From NCBI GenBank assembly GCA_030065825.1, contig JASJCY010000042.1:1-38242 (forward strand): a stretch of DNA of 38,242 nt, read 5' to 3'. Below, piece by piece: positions 32,701-38,242 of the stretch. The position numbers and the translations under genes were made by a program. The notes beneath the pieces are model-generated. The model was not told where the DNA came from and did no database searches. It saw only the letters and a list, made by a program, of their open reading frames with translations. The stretch's first letter is position 1. Each line of letters starts with the position of its first letter. The DNA is from Nostocaceae cyanobacterium. Lineage in GTDB: Bacteria > Cyanobacteriota > Cyanobacteriia > Cyanobacteriales > Nostocaceae.

Positions 32701-32850
32701 AGGATAGAATGTCGTTACTAAGCCAACGCGGGAAACCAATTCAGGATCTTCTAGTCGGGGTAAACTCAAATAAGATGTAACTCCCCAAACAATAATTAGA
32801 AAAATTGTCAGGATCAACAATCGAAAATTTTTGTATAAAAGTTTAGACAT
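29722..32850 (-). CDS. RND-family efflux transporter permease
   Basis: A 1042-residue inner-membrane proton-driven pump of the AcrB/MdtB superfamily with the usual two halves. TM1 is FRLLILTIFLIIVWGVTSYL, large periplasmic loops lie at ~35-330 and ~565-860, and 12 membrane segments are expected. In TM4 the sequence is GLIVALGIMIDNAIIVTDEV, with a single Asp of the usual proton-relay pair. In TM10 VGVAVNDSITVLSAL has Asn-Asp where AcrB carries Lys, so the relay differs from AcrB. A CNTCGSTDS insertion (about residue 248) puts a CxxC in the first periplasmic loop. It is second in an operon after the adaptor gene at 33000, with a 149-base gap filled by degenerate repeats. Substrate unknown. The divergent PadR gene suggests toxic organic compounds. 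Confidence 0.93.
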   Translation of the reverse strand: MSKLLYKNFRLLILTIFLIIVWGVTSYLSLPRLEDPELVSRVGLVTTFYPGATAERVEALVTEKIENKIAEIEEIKTYESTSRNGTSIISIELLDRMKSTEVDGVWSRVRDRLREVKPELPPEATEPDLEKVQVRAYALIAALSWEQDDSLNLAILQRKAKLLQDELRTIGGTEKVEIFGAPDEEVRVTVNTADLAALGLTATDVSRQIQQSDSKSSAGQLRSNNNDLLIEVKGELDSLKRLRQIPIRCNTCGSTDSQFKRLGDLARIEKGIVEPPNELAFASGHPAVTVAVFVESQQRIDIWAKQAHQKLEKFRQDLPSSMKLKVLLEQNQYVTARLNNLIFSLLLGAVLLFAVTLLMMGWELSLAMQIVLPLTVLIVVGCMNFLGVPLHQMSVTGLIVALGIMIDNAIIVTDEVHNRLKAGLKPVAAIQASVKYLIPPLTAASFTTILSFLPIVLLPGNTGEFVGTIGLNVILAVAASLVVALTITPVITVKILKYYHRRRQLKQSRSIPKWWQEGFSSPKLTQIYSLSLKWTFAKPVMGILLCLSIPLSGFILGATQLELQFFPTADRNQLQVQLELPSSASLEQTQSIVQQIRERFIAHPEITDVHWYVGRSAPNFYYNLINNRQNQANYANALVQMKGIASDDLVKQLQSEVDVEFPQAQVLVRPLEQGPPVDAPIEMRIYGNDIQRLQELGEKARTLLVNVNHVTHTRASLNEVLPQLEFRVDEEQARLAGLDNTKIAQQLNTTLEGITGGSILESTEELPVRVRLSNADRGNLQRITTLDLQTATSNSQSLNSTPLSALGEVKLAPKLAAITRYNGLRVNTVQGFITAGNLPATILTEFQKQLNSNLQLPPGYSFEFGGEDENRSDAVGNLFSSIALIAVSMFAILVLSLGSFRLASLIVVIAILSAGLGLFSVWLFGYPYGFNPIIGTVGLIGVAVNDSITVLSALNSNPAARTGNKKAVREIVIHSTRHVLTTTLTTMFGFLPLILAGGGFWPPLAVVIAGGVGGATMLSLYFIPSVYILITRKGTNISHLSV

Positions 32851-32897
32851 GATTATTTATTCCCCAGCTAATTAGATCGCGGATTTCCGGATTGCAC

Positions 32898-32995
32898 GGA
32901 TATGTATAATCTATGTAATCTCAATCATCTAAGTAATCTAAGCAATCTATATAATCAGTGAAATCAAAGAAATCCGTATAATCAGTGACACTTGT
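32898..32995. repeat. degenerate AATC repeat tract within the RND operon
   Basis: About 12 imperfect units of 8-10 bases ending in AATC (AATCTATGT, AATCTCAATC, AATCTAAGT, AATCTAAGC, AATCAGTG). It fills nearly the whole 149-base gap between adaptor and pump, and is probably transcribed with them. Confidence 0.7.
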
Positions 32996-32999
32996 CTGC

Positions 33000-34379
33000 C
33001 TACAAATCAGTCACAGGGCGAACTAACTGACCAGTAACAATTCTTTGCGTGCCCTCAGTAATAACTCTGTCACCAGATTTAATAGCTCCCCGCACCAAAA
33101 CCCGATCACTCTCTGTATGTAAAATTTCTACGTCTCTTTTTTCCACCAAATATGCTTTGGTTGGGGATTCCTGTTGCTTTGTTTCACCTAAGACATAACT
33201 AGACCACAAACCCTTTTCACCGCGCACTAAAGCTTGAATTGGCAACCAGTAACCATTAGTAGGTAATTTTTGAGACAATTGCAACCTAGCAATTTGCCCT
33301 GGAGCTATAGATTGTGGTTGTGATGTTTCCACCTTGAGGATGACTGTGCGAGTCCTGGTAGTTGGGTTAACCTCTGGCAAAATTGATGTAACTTTGGCTG
33401 GGTAGCTCTTTCCTCCAATTTCTACCTGTTTGCGACTACCAGGTGTAATTTTGCCAATTAACTGCAAGGGAACTCCAATTTCTACTTCTGGTTGGGCATT
33501 TTCCACCAAGCGCACCACCGACTGTCCTGGATTCACCACAGTCCCCTCATCCAATTGGCGTTTGGCAATGATTCCAGCAAAGGGGGCTTTAATAGTACTC
33601 TTAGCGATGGTAATCTCTAAATCGCTAATCTGAGCATCCAGTTGTTTAACTACCGCTTGTTGAGCAGCTATCTGTTCCCTGCGGGTTCCTGCTCTCAATT
33701 CCTGTAAATTACTTTGAGCAGCAGCTAAACGTCTTGACAAAGCATTGGCATTAAATGCCACCTCATCATACTGCTCTCTGGAAATTGCGCCTTCTGTGTA
33801 TAAATTTTTTCTTCTGACCCGTTTAATCTCTTCTAGCTTTAACTGTTGCTCTAAATCTTCAACTTGGGCAGTAGCAGCCGCAATCTGTTCTTTTCTCGGT
33901 CCGGCTTTCAACTCATCCAAAACTGCGATCGCTTGAGTTCTCCTTGCCAGGAATTGTTGTCGTTGTGCCTCTAAATTACTAGTATCAAGTTTAGCTATGG
34001 GAGTACCAGTGGTGACGCGATCGCCGCGATCAACTTTTAACCATATTACCCTACCCGATCGCTCAAAACCTAACTCGCTAGTACGGATTGCTGCCACTTC
34101 TCCTGTATATGTTTGAACTACTGAATATGACTTGACTGCGGCGATTTTTGTAGTTGTTACGGGCAGAATATTGGTCGCATTAGCTACCTGAACTGGGGAT
34201 TTTTGATTGGGTAAATGTAAGAATCCAGTGGCAAAGCCAGATACCAGAAATATGCCAGTTGCTGAGGCTAATCCCCATAATCTTAATCGGGTACGAGGCA
34301 AGACTTTTGTAAAATTACTGTCCTCTAAAGACAAAGGCAGATTTTGTTTTCCAGCCATTTCTTCTTTCATAGCTTCCAT
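33000..34379 (-). CDS. RND efflux periplasmic adaptor (membrane-fusion protein)
   Basis: A 459-residue adaptor that bridges the RND pump to an outer-membrane channel. Residues ~32-55 are the membrane anchor (LRLWGLASATGIFLVSGFAT). The first lipoyl half is SELGFERSGRVIWLKVDRGD, the coiled-coil hairpin is ~125-255 with two GP/GTRREQIAA-type repeats (AGPRKEQIAAATAQVEDLEQ and AGTRREQIAAQQAVVKQLDA), and the second lipoyl half is KAPFAGIIAKRQLDEGTVV. The beta-barrel and proximal domains follow and end GDRVITEGTQRIVTGQLV. It is first in the operon, and its promoter is in the 110-base divergent gap with the PadR gene. No TolC-like gene is nearby, so a shared outer-membrane protein is presumed. Confidence 0.93.
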   Translation of the reverse strand: MEAMKEEMAGKQNLPLSLEDSNFTKVLPRTRLRLWGLASATGIFLVSGFATGFLHLPNQKSPVQVANATNILPVTTTKIAAVKSYSVVQTYTGEVAAIRTSELGFERSGRVIWLKVDRGDRVTTGTPIAKLDTSNLEAQRQQFLARRTQAIAVLDELKAGPRKEQIAAATAQVEDLEQQLKLEEIKRVRRKNLYTEGAISREQYDEVAFNANALSRRLAAAQSNLQELRAGTRREQIAAQQAVVKQLDAQISDLEITIAKSTIKAPFAGIIAKRQLDEGTVVNPGQSVVRLVENAQPEVEIGVPLQLIGKITPGSRKQVEIGGKSYPAKVTSILPEVNPTTRTRTVILKVETSQPQSIAPGQIARLQLSQKLPTNGYWLPIQALVRGEKGLWSSYVLGETKQQESPTKAYLVEKRDVEILHTESDRVLVRGAIKSGDRVITEGTQRIVTGQLVRPVTDL

Positions 34380-34489
34380 CCCCTATCAAATAGTCAAGCA
34401 GGCAAAGATATTCAACCTCTATTTTCAAAAAATAGCATGAAAAAAGTTGCATACTACTTGTTTGATAATATAGATTTAATATATAGTGG
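34380..34489. promoter_or_regulatory. divergent promoter region, adaptor / PadR
   Basis: 110 bases between oppositely oriented genes, very AT-rich with ATAATATAGATTTAATATAT at 34466-34485. PadR proteins usually bind such shared regions and repress both sides. No clear ATGT-N8-ACAT operator is visible. Confidence 0.45.
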
Positions 34490-35050
34490 ATGTCAAGAGT
34501 CAGGATTATGGCGTTAGCACACGCTGTTATGAGCTTATTAGCTCATAAAGCTTACACTGGTTATGAGATAGCCAAGGAGTTTGAAGGTAGTATTGGTTAT
34601 TTCTGGCAAGCAACTCACCAACAGATATATCGAGAGTTAAAAAAGCTGGAAAAACAAGGTTGGGTAAGTGTGGAGGTTATTCCCCAAGGAAAAACATTAG
34701 ATAAAAAAGTATACCACCTAACTGAACTAGGGCGGCAAAATTTAATTGAATGGATAGACCAAGAATGTGAATTAGGCTCTATTAGAGAAGATATCTTGGT
34801 TAAGATATTTTCTGGATATTTAGTGTCTAAGAATATACTGCTACAACAGCTAGAAAAGCATCGCCGTCAGCATATGAAAAAATTGGCAGTATACGAAGAT
34901 ATTGCCAAGAAATTTGATCATTCTCCAGAGAAACTATTGGCAGATGAACTGTGTAAATATATGACTTTGCGACGGGGAATTATTTGCGAACAAGAATGGA
35001 TTAGATGGTGCGAGGAGTCCATAGAAATGTTGGGCAATATGAAGGGTTAG
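34490..35050 (+). CDS. PadR family transcriptional regulator
   Basis: A 186-residue repressor-type regulator. The N-terminal winged helix reads MALAHAVMSLLAHKAYTGYE, then IAKEFEGSIGYFWQATHQQI and YRELKKLEKQGWVSVE, all typical of PadR. The C-terminal half (~95-186) is a helical dimerisation domain with KIFSGYLVSKNILLQQLEKH and ending EQEWIRWCEESIEMLG. It could equally start at ATG 34508 (MALAHAV), where most relatives begin. The first six residues are optional and neither start has a strong ribosome site. Divergence from the RND operon suggests it represses that operon and responds to a pump substrate such as a phenolic compound, as PadR does. The ligand is inference. Confidence 0.92.
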   Translation: MSRVRIMALAHAVMSLLAHKAYTGYEIAKEFEGSIGYFWQATHQQIYRELKKLEKQGWVSVEVIPQGKTLDKKVYHLTELGRQNLIEWIDQECELGSIREDILVKIFSGYLVSKNILLQQLEKHRRQHMKKLAVYEDIAKKFDHSPEKLLADELCKYMTLRRGIICEQEWIRWCEESIEMLGNMKG

Positions 35051-35542
35051 TTACTGTAACTAAATACTTGGAAATAGTTAGATAAAGTTACCGCAATGTC
35101 CATATAATGTCTTGCAGCAATATACAAGACTTTTAAATGGATATCAATGTTTGATTGTATGTGGTACGCTAGAAAATAAGTTCTACCAACTTGACCGCCT
35201 AGCCTTACATGAAGTGGGGAAAGCACGGCAAGTTGCCATCTGGACTTAATTGAATATCTTTTAACTCCATTATCAGTGGATAATGTGGCTAACTGCCTGC
35301 TAGAGGTCAAGGAACTAGAGTTATTTTAACAACGGAACCAAGCCGCAAGGCACTTCTAGTAGAAAAAACTTTATACTGCCAGTTTTTCTACCCTTTTGTC
35401 CAAATATGTACAAGTATGGGTAGGTATTTAGAAGCAGTCAGTAGATCGAAAACTTTGTACTTGAAGTACTGAGTCTGGTCAGGTTTGGGCTTTTTACAAG
35501 CCCCTAGCCTTTAGGCATGGGGTTCCTGACCCCTAGGTCAAA
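35051..35542. other. 490-bp region with an IS200/IS605-type end
   Basis: No intact gene. The imperfect hairpin CCCCTAGCCTTTAGGCATGG (35501-35522, ending GGGG) followed by TTCCTGACCCC resembles the right-end hairpin of IS200/IS605 elements, but no transposase remains next to it. A short open frame on the minus strand (35047-35310) has no protein-like features I trust. Confidence 0.45.
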
Positions 35543-36172
35543 TCATTTACAGCCAGGAAGATCACCATTGAGAGATCCGGGTTTATATTTTTGTAACACT
35601 TTACCATTTGCTCCCAGGACTCGTAATTCGCAAACTTCACTTGCACCTGATGAAACCATTGCAAAAATACCGTCAGCACCGGAATCGCGGATAATTCTTC
35701 CGTTGTTGAAAATGGCTATTACGGCAGTAACTTCAGGGTTCAAAATGCGACCAGAAACGACAGCTCGCTGATAATTCCCACTTCCTCCACTGCCTGAACT
35801 ATAATCCACAAGCTGTTTTGGCGATGGTTGCGCGTTGAGACTGCTACCACTAGTGCCACCGCTAATAAATTGCCACCTAAATAAAGAGCGTACAAAGATT
35901 TGATGACCAAAAAGCTGCATACTCGGTTGAGATGGATCTTTGCTGCGGCAAATTGCTTCGTAAACAACTATCTTACCCCTAGACCAATCTCGGCTACCTA
36001 AAATGCGAAAATCTTCAATGGCATTTTTTTCCGGTGGACATGTAGACTCTGGTAAATGGGAGTGAATTTCTGTTTGTGGATTGAAACTACAACCAGAAGC
36101 AATTGTAGCTAATACACCTGCTATTATAATAATATCTAGTTTCAACTCAATTTTCGGGAGCATCCTTTGCAA
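35543..36172 (-). CDS. putative lipoprotein, unknown function
   Basis: A 209-residue exported protein. The N-terminus is basic, followed by the hydrophobic stretch LDIIIIAGVLATIASGC with a lipobox-like end (C28 as lipidated Cys; Ala at -3 is less usual). ATG at residue 4 (MLPKIEL) may be the true start. Mature part: CPPEKNAIEDFRILGSRDWS, then GKIVVYEAICRSKD, a Ser/Gly-rich linker (YSSGSGGSGNYQ, ~130-145) and a beta-rich C-terminal domain (RAVVSGRILNPEVTAVIAIF) ending PGCK. Cys residues outside the lipobox (43, 73, 178, 208) might form disulfides. No family is recognised. It lies alone between MITE copy 2 and an IS remnant. Confidence 0.75.
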   Translation of the reverse strand: MQRMLPKIELKLDIIIIAGVLATIASGCSFNPQTEIHSHLPESTCPPEKNAIEDFRILGSRDWSRGKIVVYEAICRSKDPSQPSMQLFGHQIFVRSLFRWQFISGGTSGSSLNAQPSPKQLVDYSSGSGGSGNYQRAVVSGRILNPEVTAVIAIFNNGRIIRDSGADGIFAMVSSGASEVCELRVLGANGKVLQKYKPGSLNGDLPGCK

Positions 36173-36489
36173 TAGCCTTTAGAAAGGTTGAAATAAACAA
36201 ATTTTCTCATATGCCAAAACCAAAAACTGGTTTTCTTGAGAATGACTAATGCTGAGAGGTTATTTATAAAGTAAACCTTAAGACCCAAGAAACCGGGTTT
36301 CTCTAGGTGAAGTATCAAATATTATCGTACTTATTCTCGAAGAAACCCGGTTTCTAACTACACCCATAGACTTAATACTTACTTTATAAATCGTCTCTGA
36401 AAACCCAAATTTTAGGTTTGGAAATGCGGTTTTTCTGGTCTTGTTGAAAGATATTAAAATACAGAAAAATCAGTATTTATCCCCAATTG
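36173..36489. other. intergenic with MITE copy 2
   Basis: 317 bases without a gene, mostly occupied by the MITE at 36255-36398. Confidence 0.6.
36255..36398. repeat. 144-bp MITE, copy 2
   Basis: Same length and orientation as 26655-26798. Ends AGAGGTTATTTATAAAGTAA and ACTTACTTTATAAATCGTCT. Interior AGAAACCGGGTTTCT and AGAAACCCGGTTTCT are perfect here but mutated in copy 1, so this copy is closer to the ancestor. Confidence 0.88.
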
Positions 36490-37551
36490 CTACCAAAACC
36501 CCGATTCAATTTGGGGGGTAATGCGAACTAACTTTTGGTCTTGTTCTATAGTAATATGAGCCAGTTTAAATTGTTCAATTACCCAGGCATTGGTAGTCAG
36601 ATGCTTACTAATGCTTGCTACGCGATACTGACTTGTGTTATTGGTGAAAGTTAGGGGCAAAAGTAATTGATCTCCTAGGAATGGATCTACTGGTAGAGCT
36701 TGAGCGTGAAAACTTAGTAGTTCCTCAACAGCGGTTTCTGCCACCTGTTCTGCTGGTATTCCCCGACGACCTAAAGCGCTGAATCCAGCACAACTGTGTT
36801 CGTATTCAGCGGTGAGAAAGATACCTGCTCCTGGTGCTAGTCCTCGCTCCCGTACTGGTTTGATTTGGGTTGGGATATGAGCTTGTTGCAACAAATTGTC
36901 TGCACGGTTAGCCATACGTTGGGGAATATGGGAGGGTAATTCTGTCACCACTGCCAAACCTCGTACCTGCCGTAAAGCTCCTCGCTCTAGTAATTGCAGA
37001 GTACCCAGAGGTTGTTTACTGCCAGTTACCTCCAATTTTACCTCACCACCGCCTTGGGGATACCACCCCCAAGCATTTAACTTGACTTTAGCTTGAACCC
37101 CTAGGTGACTGATAGTAGGCAAATATACTTCTTGAATATAAGTTACGGGAGGACTCCAAGGGACATGAGTTCCCCCTTTGAGAATCACTTGGGAACTGCC
37201 ATTGGCTAGTGCTAAGGGAATGAGAATGGTCTGTAAAATCAAGGTTACAGCTCCTGCTGAACCTCCTGACCTTGCCTGGGTCACATCAAAGCTGTACTGT
37301 CCTGCTTGAGGAGGACAATTAGGTATAAATTCTAGGGTCATTGAACCCAATGTATCTCCGTTTACTTGGGCTTGGCAAATAGTAGCTGCTGCCCTTACTG
37401 AGGTCAAATGTTGTGCTGCTAATCCTGGTTTTTTGCGATTTGCGCGAATGCGATCAATGCGCACAGGTTGACCTGTAATAGTCGCCAAACTAAGGCAGGT
37501 ACGGAGAATCTGACCACCACCTTCACCCCAGGAACCATCGATGTTAATCAT
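36490..37551 (-). CDS. rtcA: RNA 3'-terminal phosphate cyclase
   Basis: A 353-residue RtcA that converts RNA 3'-phosphate ends to 2',3'-cyclic phosphates using ATP, through an enzyme-AMP intermediate, in RNA repair or processing. Motifs are DGSWGEGGGQILRTCLSLA at the N-terminus, RANRKKPGLAAQHLTSVRA, GAVTLILQTILIPLA, KGGTHVPWSPPV, RGLAPGAGIFL, and SISKHLTTNAWVIEQF, with H317 in the place of the catalytic His309 of E. coli RtcA. Length is slightly above the E. coli protein. Unlike in E. coli, there is no rtcB or RtcR regulator beside it. It is a single gene flanked by repeats. Confidence 0.95.
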   Translation of the reverse strand: MINIDGSWGEGGGQILRTCLSLATITGQPVRIDRIRANRKKPGLAAQHLTSVRAAATICQAQVNGDTLGSMTLEFIPNCPPQAGQYSFDVTQARSGGSAGAVTLILQTILIPLALANGSSQVILKGGTHVPWSPPVTYIQEVYLPTISHLGVQAKVKLNAWGWYPQGGGEVKLEVTGSKQPLGTLQLLERGALRQVRGLAVVTELPSHIPQRMANRADNLLQQAHIPTQIKPVRERGLAPGAGIFLTAEYEHSCAGFSALGRRGIPAEQVAETAVEELLSFHAQALPVDPFLGDQLLLPLTFTNNTSQYRVASISKHLTTNAWVIEQFKLAHITIEQDQKLVRITPQIESGFW

Positions 37552-37801
37552 ACATCTAGATAAATCGCAGATATCTAAATATAGCTCATTAACGGGGAAC
37601 AGGGAACTCTTAATAGGGAACAGGGGAATGTCTGTGATGGGGGATTTAAACCCAAGGGTGGGGAGAGGGAAAGAACCTGCAACAAGTCTTGCCTCCCAAC
37701 CCTATTTCCCCCCTGTTGCCTGTTGCCCGTTCCCTATTCCCTCTCCCGCAGGGAGTTGAATGGGATTTGTGGTGTTGCTGATTTGAAGTATGAATCTGGG
37801 T

Positions 37802-37878
37802 GTTCCAGACTAGCAAGTGCAACGTCTGGAACAAGGGTTTTGGACAACGCATATTTAATTTTCACACCTATGTCTAAT
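37802..37878 (+). repeat. hairpin-plus-core repeat, copy 3
   Basis: GTTCCAGAC and GTCTGGAAC arms, then AAGGGTTTTGGACAACGCAT, ATTTAATTTTC and CCTATGTCTAAT. It runs directly into the next repeat, so the two are adjacent or nested. Confidence 0.85.
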
Positions 37879-37975
37879 AAATATAAAACTCCCGTGAGGG
37901 TCTAGAAACCGGGTTTCTTTTGGCATACATACTCAAATTCTCGGTTTTCCACCTATAGAAACCCGGTTTCTTTTG
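37879..37975 (+). repeat. copy of the AGAAACCGGGTTTCT repeat family
   Basis: Nearly identical to 2018-2115 (TATAAAACTCCCGTGAGGGT, then AGAAACCGGGTTTCTTTTGG, CATACATACTCAAATT and CACCTATAGAAACCCGG). It lacks the outer TTTATA inverted ends of the first copy. Confidence 0.8.
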
Positions 37976-38106
37976 GCACATTTATCTGAAAACTGTCACA
38001 TAAGCATTGATTTGCCTTTAATGTCTATAAATCAAAGCTGATAAACTTTGACATCACATTTTGTGTGTGCCAGTTGCCATTATTTTGTGACGCTTGTGTA
38101 AGTACT

Positions 38107-38236
38107 ATATAGCGCTTTTCAGTTGAGTCCAATACACTCGAAACCTCACCCCGTCCTGCGGACACCCCTCTCCTTACTAAGGAGAGGGGAAGGGGGTGAG
38201 GTTCATCTGTATTCTATCCAAGTGAAAACCGCTATA
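38107..38236. repeat. MITE-like segment with ATATAGCG ends
   Basis: ATATAGCGCTTTTCA (38107-38121) and TGAAAACCGCTATAT (38222-38236) are inverted with one mismatch. The interior is the frequent CCTCACCCC...GGGGTGAGG cyanobacterial palindrome. Confidence 0.75.
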
Positions 38237-38242
38237 TTTATA

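Larger units (their letters stand above)
37552..38242. other. 690-bp repeat cluster at the window end
   Basis: No gene. It contains GGGAACAGGG/CCCTATTCCC-type STRR-like runs (37592-37750), the hairpin-plus-core repeat (37802-37878), a copy of the 2002-2145 repeat interior (37879-37975) and an inverted-repeat segment (38107-38236). Confidence 0.6.

Noticed and set aside
35047-35310. Minus-strand 87-codon frame behind padR
   Set aside because: No recognisable motif or ribosome site, and it overlaps the PadR stop. I treat the region as non-coding.

Overview
The window comes from a filamentous, heterocyst-forming cyanobacterium (Nostocales type). The evidence is nif structural genes interrupted by developmentally excised elements, HIP1 octamers (GCGATCGC), a B12-dependent ribonucleotide reductase with inteins, heptanucleotide STRR repeats and many small palindromic repeats. 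No RNA gene was recognised.

Region 1 (1-10297) is the nif operon: nifD (5' end outside the window), nifK and the front of nifE. nifD is split just after its FeMo-cofactor histidine by a 6.33-kb element (1125-7465) bounded by 11-bp repeats. The element carries the tyrosine recombinase xisA at its right end. Its cargo is a broken ferritin-like gene, a Uma2-type nuclease, two DUF433/DUF5615 (VapBC45-like) pairs, a GNAT acetyltransferase and an unknown small protein. Excision restores the NifD frame. nifE is also broken, after about 188 codons, next to a large serine recombinase (10330-11736). The distal half of nifE is not in the window, so either a second element of at least 28 kb continues past the right edge or the locus is rearranged.

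Region 2 (11.7-20.7 kb) holds a PPOX-type FMN protein, nrdJ and a small conserved protein. nrdJ carries three LAGLIDADG inteins. Two of them sit directly before catalytic cysteines, separated by a 10-residue extein, and both have palindromic repeats translated in frame. A repeat-rich stretch follows.

Region 3 (20.7-29.5 kb) holds two tandem paralogous coiled-coil proteins and a probable peptide-export locus. The locus has a C39-peptidase ABC exporter (PCAT), a 70-residue double-glycine-leader peptide with a Trp/Arg/His/Gly core, and an HlyD-type adaptor. The exporter and peptide lie between two inverted copies of a 9-bp-repeat array, and inverting that segment would put all three genes on one strand as peptide-PCAT-HlyD. 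This is the best candidate for an undescribed system here.

Region 4 (29.7-38.2 kb) holds an RND pump and its membrane-fusion protein, a divergent PadR regulator, a lipoprotein, an RNA 3'-phosphate cyclase (rtcA), and MITE-like repeats in the gaps.
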